From contig WIXG01000055.1 in assembly GCA_009869945.1 (NCBI GenBank), forward strand, positions 231,485 through 295,484: a stretch of 64,000 bases of DNA. Direction: 5' to 3'. Positions 46,944 to 58,690 of the stretch are shown here, one piece after another. The stretch's first letter is position 1, and every line of letters begins with the position of its first letter. The position numbers and the translations under genes are program-made. Source of the stretch: Mesaphorura yosii. Taxonomy: Eukaryota; Arthropoda; Collembola; Poduromorpha; Tullbergiidae. The notes beneath the pieces are model-generated. The model saw only the letters and a program-made list of their open reading frames with translations, did not search any database and was not told where the DNA came from.

Positions 46944-49900
46944 TCACAAGTGGTCGGACTCAATTTCTCCATTGCCCGCCGTCCCAAGCATTTGGTCATT
47001 GTCTTGCCAGTCGAGGTCCAGATCTGTGAGTTCTGTGTCCACGTACTGCTCCAGAAAGTTCTCCAAATCCGTGCGCAGATCGTCGTTGGCGGCCGGGGAT
47101 TGGTCGATGGGGTACCCAAGCATCTTGAACTGGGTTATAATTTCATCGTTGTCAGAACTGTCGTCTTCACGATTTCCGAAACTACTGCAAGAGCGAAATC
47201 AGCTAATCAGCAAAATAGTCGGACAGTGGGAGTAATGAAAATTCGTACTGTGATGAGGACGGGGAGCAGCCTGTGTAGCTGTCCGGCCTGCTTTCGTTGC
47301 TCATCGGATACGACGGTGTTGCAGGTGGAGTGGGCTGCGTAATCGACGATCTTGGGCTTGGGGACAAGCGATGCTCCCGTTTTGGCTCAACTGTGCTTGC
47401 GCCCGGAAGGCTGCATAAGTAGCATAATATTTAACTCATCTGTTAAACTAGCACACTATGAACCATTTGCACTTTGCGGGGCTTACTTCACAACAGTTTG
47501 CAGGAAAGTCTTCACGTATTGTCGATGCAGAGCAGTCGACTGCGTCTTGGCGTCTGTAATTTTAAAGTGCGGTTTGACATATGCAAATGCAGTACAGCTC
47601 GGATTATTAATGGCCAATGGTTTAACGAACCCTTCCTCTGCAGGTAAGGAGTAAACACGTCAGCCTTTGGCTTGTTGGGGTACAGATGCGTGAGGACCGG
47701 AAGGTCCAAAATGCGCTCTGCCAAAGGATGCTTTGCCAGTTCTTCGGCAGTTGCCGGTGCAATCGCAAACGTTGAGTAGCTCAAACCATCTGGAAATCAA
47801 GGTGTATCAGCATCGAAACGCTTCACCCAACGCCGCGCCATAATTTCCTTACTGTGTTGCAGTCCCACAATGCTGATCCCACCCAGCGAGCCATCAGAGA
47901 AACGAAGCAGGAATGACCCAACCTTCCCCTCGAACATCAGTCTGCGTTCAGCCTCGCCTCGGGACATGAAGCCAGCAATGTACCTGAAATTCATTCGTTC
48001 TTCTTTCAGGACTACGCCCTCGGTTTGGCTCTCGGCTGGCCACGAGGAGCAAGCACACATACCCATCCTGCCACGGTCCGTTCTTTCCCTCGGAGCCACA
48101 CAAGTACTTCGCAGTCAACTTCATGATTTCGTAAAACCACCGCCAGAAGGTGAACCTGTGCTCAGTGCTGAACTCAGTTTTACAAAACTGGTCCAATGTC
48201 AGGTGGTCTTGTGGAGCGTATCCGTTTTTCCTTGGAACACTGCGGCATAAGAGTCACGATGTTATTGCTCAGTCAAAGGAATTTTCCACGCCAGGCAAGG
48301 CACGCGCACAGGTGTTCATGTTGTGCATAATAATTCCACGAGATTCACCTGAATGCCTTTTCTCTCAGCACTTCCAGCTGGTCTGGTGTCAGATGTACTT
48401 TGGTCATCTCCACACATTTGCTATCCAACGCTCTGGCCCAGTTTGACCAGGGCAGACTCATTGGACGCTGCGTGTCGGAGAACAGCATTTCCGAATCCAT
48501 CGCATTCAGCCAGATGATGGTTTCGAAGGCGTGGGCGCGTTGGTCAGCGTGAGTATGAACTTTTATAGGGTTGGAGACCGCCCAAACCCATCTCTAAACA
48601 TTGCAGGATGAACAACCGATATCAGTTTTAGTTTATCATGTAAATGAATGAATCCTAATCCTGGCTAATCTAGCTCGAGTGCTCTGCCAAGTGATGACTC
48701 GTGACTCACCTGGTTCGGCATGCCATTGAATGTTTCTGTGATCGTCATATGGAAAAGAATCCAATATTCCAAGTCCAACACTGATTTTCCAGGCTCACGG
48801 TCGCGCTTGAATATATTTTCAATCTTTGAAGTTCTGCAACGAGCGTAAACAATCCAGTGTGAGCCACCGTCATTCAATTAGGATAAATTATTTTCTTCTG
48901 CTTACTGAAATGTGACGGAGAAGGACGCGTCGTCTGTCTGCAGGCTCTCAACATTGTTGGCAATTTCGCCACCAATCTCAATCACACACTTTTGTCCACT
49001 TTCGTTTGTGAGTTCCAGTGTTTCGCTGCATGGCGACTTTGCGCTCTTGGCTCGGACTGCAGGCTTCGTGGTTTTGGTTGACTTGCCCGGCTTTCCGGGG
49101 TTCTCACCAGCAGCGCCGTCGTTCACCTTGCATGCAAGCGTCGTTGACTCAGCATCGAAGCGCACGAGTTTCCGCACTTCCGCTTTTGTCAGGAATGACG
49201 CCCTGACACTCCCAAAACTCATGTACTTTGTCATGTTGCGAGACCCGGCCAAGAATCTCAGTTTCGCATTGAACTTTGTACCCTTTTTGATGACTTGGCA
49301 TGGCTGGGTCTCAATAATCAAAGAAAATCGCTCCAATTTCCGGCCAAACTCTGAAAACTGATATCGTATTGCACCATTTTAGAAAACATTTCGGAGATGT
49401 GACTTGAAACATGCTGGAGTTGCAAAAATACCTGTTTCTGCAGTGTAGACAACTCAGCCATATTTGGGTACCGTGCCTGCAGTTCAGCGAGCTGCAGGCG
49501 ACAACGAAGCAGTACCAAGTCAGCCAATTCAGAGCAGTAACCATGAAGCACATCAATCAAGTTGCTGGTCAAAGTTGTAGTTTCGTATCTGCGGCTGACG
49601 AGCTCCTTGAGAATGCTGTCATTCAGAACGCAAGAAGCACGAACCAGAATGCGACGGATTTTGTCGATGAAACCACGGACGAAGCAGTTGAGTTGGTCAT
49701 ACTAGCGAACAAGCAATAGAAATGTCACTACATTTCGAAATCTTACATTTGTTATCATGTTATTTTTTATGATGTACTAATTACTTTGTCCTTGTATTTG
49801 TTCTCAACGTCTTCCAGCTGTCTTCTTGCATCTTCGGCTGTTGTCTGTCCATTTCCGGTGGGACTGCCTGCAATCTCTGGAATTAACGCGAAACTTTGAG

Positions 49901-50886
49901 TCTACCAGTCGAGTAGTAGAGAAGAGATTAGCTAATGCAAATCATGCCTCACCAAGCAAAGTCTTTTTAAGGCAGTAACTTTCTGCAACTTCATTTTGTT
50001 TCTGGAGAATGGCCTTCAGCATCTGAGCCGAGTTGTCGGCTTCCATTCTCAACTGCAAGCAAGTTGTGCCAACTTGTGCATAGACGGGATTGACCAGATT
50101 CTGTGTGATCGCGTTGGGTTGACTTGGAGCACCAGCGCCTTGATCCGAAGAAGTCCTTCTTGCTGTAGCATTGCCGGCCTGAGCCTATTTAACCAGTTTA
50201 ACGCGATTAATTTAAAGACCCTGATGCCATTGCAATTCGAGGACTCATGGCATTTAACCGGCGTTGGCAGTTTGGCAACCTTGGAAAGCAACTCACCTGC
50301 TGTAGTTGTTGCTGCTGCAGCTTGAGGTCTTGGACGTAAGCATTCTCATTGTTCAGAATGCGGCGAATTCCTCTGTACAATATTGGTACACATTGCGAGA
50401 AGGCGAGTTCGCTCTGTTTACACACAATTAGCGAATTAGGAGCTGAGATGAGGTTGAGACTGAGACTTGCAAGCTATCTTCGCCGAATTTGAATGTCAGT
50501 TTACCTTCATCAGGTTGGCAGCCTGGACAAGCTTATGGATTAGCGCATGGGCATGCGGAGTCTCTCGGTTTAGCCTTGCAACTTCCTCGTCAATCTTCTG
50601 GATGAAATCGTGAAGCAGTTTGAAGATGTAGGGATAGTGATCCTGATTGTCAGCATCCAAGTAAGCATTCCTGTCACATTTTAATTCGTCCGTGATTTTA
50701 TATGTACCAAGATTTTGCATGGACCATGCGAACTTACGAGTTGATAAGATTTTCTTCTATCCACAACTTGAGCTGATCTCGGACCTCAAGCAGAAACGGA
50801 AGCTGATAATTGGCATAGAGCCGTTCCAGCCCGGCTTGGTTGGCGCAGGCGTGGATAAAGTCCCAAATACACATGCTCGAACTCAT
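46944..50886 (-). CDS. Stat: STAT transcription factor, copy B
   Basis: Fifteen minus-strand exons agree in phase: 50886-50738, 50670-50505, 50413-50297, 50184-49953, 49876-49785, 49701-49432, 49357-48906, 48833-48710, 48593-48349, 48230-48063, 47983-47853, 47789-47631, 47553-47487, 47410-47249 and 47184-46944. They encode 924 residues. The N-domain starts MSSSMCIWDFIHAC and reaches LKLWIEENL. The coiled coil (to about 342) contains Gln-rich parts. The DNA-binding domain opens FSLIIETQPCQV and holds a Lys/Pro-rich insert, and the linker has FTFWRWFYEIMKL. The SH2 domain has GSFLLRFSDGSLGGISI with Arg about 699. The phosphotyrosine exon has RQYVKTFLQTVV, Tyr about 781, much like vertebrate Y-[IV]-K-[TP]. 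A Ser/Pro-rich then acidic tail (FLEQYVDTELTDLDW) looks like a transactivation domain. The exon 6/7 boundary is ambiguous and is discussed as a finding. Confidence 0.88.
49358..49431 (-). other. STAT-B intron 6 with an apparently displaced 5' splice site
   Basis: The frame-compatible 74-nt intron uses donor GTATTT at 49431 and acceptor ATATCAG ending at 49358. Inside it the coding frame continues for 19 codons that look like the end of the coiled coil (HVSSHISEMFSKM). These are followed by ATG-GTGCAATAC, which matches the STAT-C donor context ATG-GTACAAATT. The two possible donors are 57 nt apart, so both keep the frame. Confidence 0.45.
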
Positions 50887-53296
50887 TTTGTGGCCGTCGC
50901 GTCGAAGGTTATTAGCTGACAGCTTACTAAAATCAGAACCTGTGACTGTGAGCTGACTCCAACGATGTTGTGTTCAACTCTTGCACTTTGTGAAGACTGA
51001 CTTTTGCACTCGGGTTCTTGGAACGAATCACGGAGAATGCTGCTCTGGAGTTGAATTTATAAGTTCCAAGAACTCGAACACAGTTTATAGTCGTTTACGG
51101 CAGGCAGACATGGAATGAAAAATTCTCAGAAATGAGAGGTACCAAACAGTACACGCACGGGTGAAGGATGTTTATATAATCAAAAGTTCCTTGTGCATTG
51201 CAGAGTAGTGACGCGAGATGATGAAATCCAGCAGAGCCTGCCTAACAATTCTGCTAATATCACCAGAACCTTGCCATAGTCGGTGAGGTAGGCAGGCATT
51301 CAGAGTGGCAACGAGTACTACAATTCACGAGTTAATACAACTTGCAAAAAATGCAAAAATATCACAAGCACAATCCACTGCAGCGTTGCTTCCAGCATCA
51401 AAAGTTAGTGCACAAATCCATCTCCCACTTGCTCATTACAATGTAATGTAATTACAATTAGAATACAGATTTAACGCTTATCGCGTCAAGCGCGTTAAGG
51501 TTAGTTCACCAGCTTGAGCCTTGGCTGTTGGCTGTCGTTTTGCATTACCGTTTGGACAACAGTGCAAGTGTTGTTATCGCCACACGGCAATCACAATAAC
51601 CAAGTTCTCATCCGTGCTTTATCCTGCCATTATCATGAAAACAGCTTGACAGTTAGATAGAGGCACGAATTTGCTATTTTTCCTCGTAATGAATGGACGA
51701 TAAGAATGGCTAGACTGGAAATTCGCATAGGCGCCCAATTGCAGGCAAGGACCGTATTGACAATTCGATAATTGACATTGTGACAAATAATTTGACGAAT
51801 AATAAGCGCTGAGCCGGCTAAGCAAAGATCAGCGATCAACCTCAGCGGAAGAGAATGAATTAAACGCAAAACTATCTACTATATTTTTATCCCGACTGAA
51901 TCATAAATTGGCACGGATTTAAAAAGCAAATTATGTTGGGGCACTGCACTGCCTATAAATAAATAAACGGATGCATGAAGAGATGAGTTATTCATAACCA
52001 ATGACGTTCTCTGGTTAATGCACCATTGTGGCTGTATTCGAGGCACGCACGAGCTTGAGCAGTGCCAGTGCTTAAGATTGATTAATTTTGTCGCAATGCG
52101 CACAAGATTCGCGGGATTCGGAGCGAGTACAATCTTTGCGATTTCTTAGCCCGTCACGATAGCGATCGTGATCCTGTCCAAACTAGAAATAGCCGGATGA
52201 CGCGTCTAATTAGTTTCTCGCTCGGGGCATTGCGTTTTGAGTCAAGACCGATTATGCAAACAATGCCTCGTGCGAGCATCTGCTTGAAACTCGACGTGAC
52301 AAGAATTTCGCTCTGTGATGGTAATTGCAATTATAAAAAAGAGTGACTCATGCTAGTACTATGCTGCATTACATAATGTGTGATGTGTGCGCTGAGCTGA
52401 GGCAGCAATGACAGGGTTAGAATGAAGTATCAGTTAAGTTTAATGCCTCGTCCTCATTTAAGGCTAGCGTCCCTGATTCCCTCATTATGGTTGTCAATTC
52501 CGCAATGAATTTGTCCGGCGGTCTAAATTTTGGGTTTCCCAATAAAAATTAGCCTGTGTTTATTTTCTCGATTCTTATGCCATTCAAGATGAACTCTTGA
52601 ACTCATCGACGATAATGTCCAAGTTCTCTGTTTATATTATCGTCATTGGCGATGGGCTGCCCTGTCAAAAGTCATGAAAGGTCAATTTCATGTCTTTGCA
52701 CTCATAAACGTTTAGAAAACGCGAAACTCGCACTATTCAGCGTCAGCACTAGCAAGCTGGGCAATTCTTCGGAAAGCGCACGCAATTAGCATTAATTAAC
52801 GCGCACCTCGGCATAGAGAAGTCAAGCTTATGAGGCTTTGAGGTGCTATTAATACTATCAATACGTGCCAGGAACATGCTTAAAGAGTGACGAGATCGGC
52901 AGCGTTGATTTCGTCGTAAATTCTGACTGAGCACGGATGCAATGTCCATATGCACGTGGATAACAAATTACAGCTTACATCTATGTAAGCCGTAGTTTCA
53001 TATCAAAATCGTCTGCACAGCGCAGGCGAACTCTGAAATCTGGGTTTACCCATGAGCTGATAAAACGAGCCAAATTTATTGGAACTCCTATTCGTATGAG
53101 TTCCAAAAGTACATCATTCACATTGAGACAACATTTTCGAGTGCCATAATTGATAATAATTATCATTATTGTAATCCAAGGCCTAGGAATTAGTTTGAGA
53201 CGTCATGGCCGTGAGAACGCCAGCTGCAAAGCAATGGAAGTCATGACTTTATCTCAAAATCAATTAATCATTGATCAGAAATCAAGTGTTGGAATT
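50887..53296. other. Spacer between STAT-B and STAT-C
   Basis: About 2.4 kb. The part next to STAT-B contains paired STAT-type sites (51015 and 51064) and a likely 5' untranslated exon boundary near 50938. The rest is AT-rich sequence in which I find no gene. Confidence 0.45.
51015..51072. promoter_or_regulatory. Pair of STAT-type TTCN3GAA sites upstream of STAT-B
   Basis: TTCTTGGAA (51015-51023) and TTCCAAGAA (51064-51072) start 49 bases apart and are nearly inverted forms of one another. They lie 130-190 bases before the STAT-B start codon. The spacing is close to that of the pair upstream of STAT-A (47). Function is inferred. Confidence 0.42.
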
Positions 53297-56200
53297 TCAC
53301 TGAGGATATTGCACGTTATACACATGTCCAAACCAAAAAGCGACATCTGTGTCCATTGTATGGCCATTCACTTGTACAGGGTTTCCCGTTTCCAGATTCT
53401 GGTAGGTCATGACCTCCGTGTCCGGACTCGCTTGGTTCACCTCTCCTATCTCACACCCGAGCCCACTACCAGCAATGCCGCCGCCGCTATCGAACAATTT
53501 CAGGAAAGCATCATCAACTTCCATGCCTTGGAGATCATCTACCAAGTCCAGTATTTCCATTTCTGTTTCAATGCCACTAAAAGAAGTCAGAAGTTTATTT
53601 TACTCAGGCCCAAACTCTCGGCTGGTTCAATTTAGCAAGAATTAGGCGCGTTTGGCAAACCTGTTAATAGCTGGAAAGCAGTTCGCCGCACTACTTTCGT
53701 ATTGGTCAGGCCATTGCACTGGCGAACTCTCGGCTGGAGTTGGCGGAAACGTATTGGCGAAGTGCTGCATGTCTGGCTCATGGTTCATCAGTTCATTCCC
53801 TGCCGGCGTCAAATTGTATTGTCCCTGATTCGCTTGAGGCAAAGGCGTTGCTAGTTTCGCTTCGTTGGTTTCAATAGCGGCAGAAGTGTCGGTTGTCGGA
53901 TTCGGATTCCTCCGCGACCTGTGAATTAAAGTGTAAAGATGAGGATACGCAATATCTCTTCACTGCTTGTAAATTTAGGTCTTTCTAACCATGAAGTGAA
54001 GTATCTGACGCAAGTCCGAACGTAACCATTAACCTTAGGCTTTCCTGTAATTCGAAAGCTAGTTAGTTAGGTTAATACCATTTGCACCGATTCTGCACGC
54101 TAAAATTAGGTTTATTAGGCGTTTTAGCATGGAGAATCAGTGACCATTTGGGTAGTTTGTAAATTTAAGAATAGGAGCATACCATCAACTACGTGATGAC
54201 CAAACGCTTCTGTCTTCGGTGTGTTCGGAAATAGAAACTTGATATCCTCCAAATTCATTATAAGGTTGGCCAATGGGGAGACCTTCAGCACATTTTCCTC
54301 GGGCATGTGATATATGACGTCATGGCCTTAAAGTTCAAGTTTGTCACAGCACAGCGTTAAGATTTACCATATGGCCAAAAAATTCAGGAGGCTGACTCAA
54401 GTTTCCAGTGACTTACCTATGTATCCGATTGTGATTGCCCCCAAAACAGAGTCCGAAAAGCGGAGCAGGAACGTTCCTTTCCTACAACGCCTCAAGCGAT
54501 TGGTTGCCTCTTCCTTGTCAATGAAGCCAATGATTTTTCTGTAATTAAGGTTTCCGCAATTACACTAAATTCTGGAGACCAAATTCAGGATTCCGTACCC
54601 TTCTTCCCACAAAGGGGCAATCTTCTTTTTTCCAGTAGAACCTTTCGCGGAAAGGTGCCCTGCTGTCAGTTCAGCTATTTTGTAAAACCACTCCCAGAAC
54701 GTAAAGTTCCTGCCGGGCAACTTCTTCTCGCAAAATTGATTGCGCGTGATGTGATCGTCCGGTGTGTCGTCAGGAGCGCTATAGTGCAGCCAACAGGCAT
54801 ACCTGAGTATTGGGTCTAGCCTTGCCTGAATTATTGGTTTAGTAATTACCATCCTAGCTTTGACCTCAAGAAATCTAAATGATCCTGATTTAATCCAGCA
54901 TTAGTCATTTCACGAAACCATTCACTCAATGCGGCGGACACTTTCTTCCAAGGTAGCCTGTCCGGCAAATTGTCGCCCGAGTACTGGTTGTTACTATTCC
55001 GCTCGCCGATGTCAGCTGCGCTGCACCAAACTAAAGCCTCGTGCGGAAAAATGTCCTGTATCTTGTTGGTTGTAATTCGGTTTGATTTCGGTGAGGCAGT
55101 CCAGATCCACCACTGCGAAAGCAATTGTCATTAGTTAGGCGGGAGGCAAATTTGGATGCAACCAGAGCTAAATGCGCCTGACCTTGCGAGTTTCGCCATT
55201 TATGACCTCGGACACTTCCGTATGAAAAATCATGAAAAAGCTCTCATGTAGTACGGTCCTCTTGGTCTGCTTATCCCTTTTAGCACCCTTGCCAGCTACT
55301 TTTACTCTGCTGTAGGTTGAAATCAAGCAATTTAGGTCTAGGTAGTGGAGTCCTTGCTCTTTTAAGAGAGCTTACTTTAAACTGGCGACTAAATGGTCCC
55401 CCGTGGTCCACTCAACTTGGTTTGCATACAGCCACGGATATGCCGGGCCAATCAGGTACGGGCTTGCGCTTCGTTCCATGGTTGAATCGTAGACAACAAG
55501 TTCGAGTGCGCCGGTACCGCCGACAATTGATTCAGCTTTCGGCTTCATTGGCCCCCTCTTGCCCTTCCGTGGCTTTGCTTTTGGGGTTGACTCTTTGGCT
55601 CCGGTAGAAGAGCCTGCGAGTGTCATTCTGGAGCATACTTTGGATTTCTTCAGCAATTCCATAAAGTCTGCATGCTTCATGACCAGCGATTTCAACGTGC
55701 CGATCGTAAACGACGAATTGTCAAGCAAGCAGCGAACAGTTGCTTCGAAGTTTGTGCAGGTTCTTAAGACTTGCATTGGTGGCTTTTCAATGACCAGAGC
55801 TTTCATAATCAAACTTCCGTGAATCTCGAAAAACTGAGAGCAAAAATTAAATAAATTCAGTATTCAGTTAAAATGTTTGGCTATTGAATTTGTACCATCG
55901 ACTCTATATCGTCGGCCGAAATGCCGTCAATCGGATCACGTTTCAGGTGCATCTTGAGCTGACTGACCAAAATTTGACAGCTTTTGCTGATTGCAACGGC
56001 GTTTTTGTGGCTAGACTCAATTTCGTCCAGTTCAGACAAATGTACCGCGGCTGACGACTGCCAGGTCGCAAGATCCGCAAGAACACGTCTTCGAACTTCA
56101 TTCAAGCGTGAATAGAGGCAGTACATCTGGTTCAGAAAACTCTGGAGGGACTGCAAGTACTGTGAATATAAACAATGTCCAATTCATATCCACAGAAATC

Positions 56201-57075
56201 GGCTCATGAGTGTGCAATTGATAAATTCCTCACATTGAGACTCTTTGGACCAGGATTTTGCTTGATAATTGGATCCAGACCGATCTGTAAGTTTTGAAGC
56301 TGTACATTGAGGTCATAGGTCGGAGATGAGAATCCAATCGAAGGGTTTTGACCACCGGTTGGATTATTCTGCCACATAGAACGTAAATGTACTCGACCCA
56401 AATGAGGTTTAAGTTAAATAAGTTTGCAACCAACGACGTACCAGCCCTTGCAAGTTGGGCTGACTTGCCTGAGTTGGATTTTGCAAAAGTCCGTTTTCTT
56501 GCAACAATAGTAATTCGGACACTAAAATGTGGTGGATGTGCTTGTAAACTGTGACAAATTGTGCGGGTGTCTCATACGAAGCCTGGAGAAAAGACATACA
56601 TACAGTCTCAGTATATATTTCTAATAAAGTAACTCCGAATTTTACTATGCGAAGTTCATTAACTTTTAATTCTTACCCGAATCACATTCCTCGATTGGTT
56701 GAGAATCTGAACTTTGGCAGTCACTAGTTGTATGCGTTCACAATCCAGAGTTGGAATTTGATTTTCGAATTTCTGAATCGTGTTGTCAATTCCAATGCAG
56801 AGGCGACGCAGCAGCCCCACAATTGCTCCGTAGTTGACCGGATCGTTTGGGTTGAGCTTCAAATTCCTGCAAAAAATTAATCTATTGCAAAGCTCTTACT
56901 CTTTTATTTTTATGCTTCACCTCAAGCCAACTTACTTTTTTATAAAATTTTGCTCAATCCATTCTTTGTGGTAGTACCGTACTTCAACTGGGAACGGTTG
57001 TTTGTAGTTCTGGCGCAGTTTATTTATCAACGCTGTTTTCTGTAGGCAGTCCCAAATACCCATTGGGGTTGCCAT
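53297..57075 (-). CDS. Stat: STAT transcription factor, copy C
   Basis: Fourteen minus-strand exons agree in phase: 57075-56936, 56866-56677, 56582-56442, 56368-56234, 56159-55896, 55833-55376, 55309-55183, 55112-54850, 54802-54599, 54538-54417, 54326-54183, 54044-53990, 53918-53661 and 53576-53297. They encode 926 residues. The start follows an upstream acceptor, and MATPMGIWDCLQKT begins the N-domain (FPVEVRYYHKEWIEQNF). The coiled coil runs to about 290. The DNA-binding domain opens ALVIEKPPMQVLRT and has a Lys-rich insert (TPKAKPRKGKRGPMKPK). The linker has FTFWEWFYKIAEL. The SH2 domain is the most canonical of the three (IIGFIDKEEA, GTFLLRFSDS, Arg about 667). The phosphotyrosine is Tyr 737 in NGYVRTCV. 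The acidic C-terminus (LDLVDDLQGMEVDDAFLKLF) is a likely activation domain. The 47-nt intron 54803-54849 is unusually short. Confidence 0.88.
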
Positions 57076-57775
57076 TTTCAAACGCTCTAGAATTTTGTTA
57101 TTGCAGTTACGAGGTTCAACCTGCAACTGACGACTGACGAGATAAATATTGAAAGACGATTTCGAGCTTCACATCACTCTTAATATTAGTGTGGCCCATG
57201 AATACTTTACGTTCTTAGCGTGCTCTTGTTTTGGTGCAGTTGACCAATGAGAGGCGAGGTCAAAGATTAGAGATATGAGATACAATTTGCATTAGCCTTG
57301 TACATTTATGCATAATTGGCATGATTTTTACGAAGAAATGCGAACAGCGATTCTTTTTGCACAACATGTGGTCAAGTAAAAAGTAAGACATCTGTGGTCA
57401 AGCAAAGGGTTATCATTTATTTCCTGGAAATTGAACACTTCTCTCTCGTCTGTGGTAAACACAACTGCAATTAACAACAGAATGACAAACAAACGTGCAA
57501 GGAGCATTTCGAGCTTGTCAAACTTTTGAACGTTAATGTTGAACGTATTTGAACTAGACTACTTTTTCCTTAATTTTAATTGAATAAGAATGTGAGAGGA
57601 TCATGATTCATGATTCATGAATCATACATAATAGGAGGCAGATCTGCAAATTGCGCACAACTTTAATACATGAAAACACACATGAAATGACCGATTAAGT
57701 TCCGCCGTTTTTTCCTCTCGAGCGCGTCAAGTCTATTTGTTCGCAAGGAGTGATGCAATAATTCTTGAAGTGTTG
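57076..57775. other. Upstream region of STAT-C
   Basis: About 700 bases with no coding support. It includes an acceptor-like TTGCAG (ending about 57119), consistent with a 5' untranslated intron, a single STAT-type site at 57421 and a 16-bp perfect palindrome at 57610-57625. Confidence 0.45.
57421..57429. promoter_or_regulatory. STAT-type TTCN3GAA site upstream of STAT-C
   Basis: TTCCTGGAA matches the STAT palindrome and lies about 350 bases before the STAT-C start codon. Unlike the other two copies, no partner site was found within 100 bases. Confidence 0.3.
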
Positions 57776-58690
57776 TCAAATCAAATCAAATCAAAGTATT
57801 TTATTACTGTCAACGCTTGTCACATACATAATGTCGTGGTTTACGGGACAGGTCTAACGAATTATCCCAACAACCATTATAAAACCAGGATCAAGCCGAA
57901 TCGTTACCAGAAAGAGAATGTATGAAAAGTTATACACGGATTAAGTTACAACTTCGTATTGACGGGATTTCATTATCCATTCTTTAATCATGATTTTAAA
58001 GTTACCAACGCAAAAAAGATGGTGGTACTGCATTATAAAAAGCAAATTATTAGTGCTAGCAAATAAAACCGCACTAAAAATGAGTAAAACTTGGCTAAAT
58101 AATTAATTAAAACTTGATCGAGCAGCTGCATTGCAAGTACAGCTTACTCGGCATTTCATTGTGGTATCTTGAGGTCTGTGAGAGAGGAAAAGGATTCTTC
58201 GCAATTTTTAAGTGCGTTGGTAAGAAGAATTGTAGTCAAAAACCTCAAAGACGCCAAAGATTGATCGGACTCCAAGCTGAGTTCCTGTCCAAACACTTCG
58301 GATATCCTTGGTCGGTTAAGAATTGAATGAACCCATGTCTTATGAGCTTCTCAGAACTCAGAACCCGATAGTCTGAGATGTCCAAAGTGAAGACTCGCCG
58401 TAGCCAAAACGACTTGCACGAAAAGGGCAGACCCATCCGCGCCGTCAGGACCACTAAGCGAGTTGGCTCAACTTTCAATCTGACTCGTGCCTTGTTCACT
58501 TTGCCAAGTTCGATTAAGCGAAAATTACCACGACCCAAATTGGTAAAAAGTAAGTGGGCTTGGATCTTATTTTTTGCCCTGCCATTAATCTGCTCGAACA
58601 GGGCCAAGTGAAATAAATCTCTCGCCAGTTTTCTGTATGTCAATGCCCGGTCCATGAAAAATTCATCATCTTGGCTTTCGGAAAGCAATC
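57776..58690 (-). mobile_element. Possible decayed non-LTR retroelement fragment
   Basis: At 57779-57800 the plus strand has three or four copies of TCAAA followed by GTATTTTATT. Read on the minus strand this is an A/T-rich 3' end with a short tandem tail, as many LINE copies have. Upstream in the same orientation, 58688-58245, is a 147-codon frame with no start context. It is rich in Arg/Lys (RVRLKVEPTRLVVL) and ends in a helical segment (LIRHGFIQFLTDQGYPK) that loosely recalls nucleic-acid-binding ORF1 domains. No reverse transcriptase is seen. The call rests on pattern alone. Confidence 0.25.

Noticed and set aside
49358-49374. A 17-nt intron in STAT-B
   Set aside because: It keeps the frame and matches the STAT-C position, but introns this short are not spliced in known animals. 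A normal 74-nt alternative exists.
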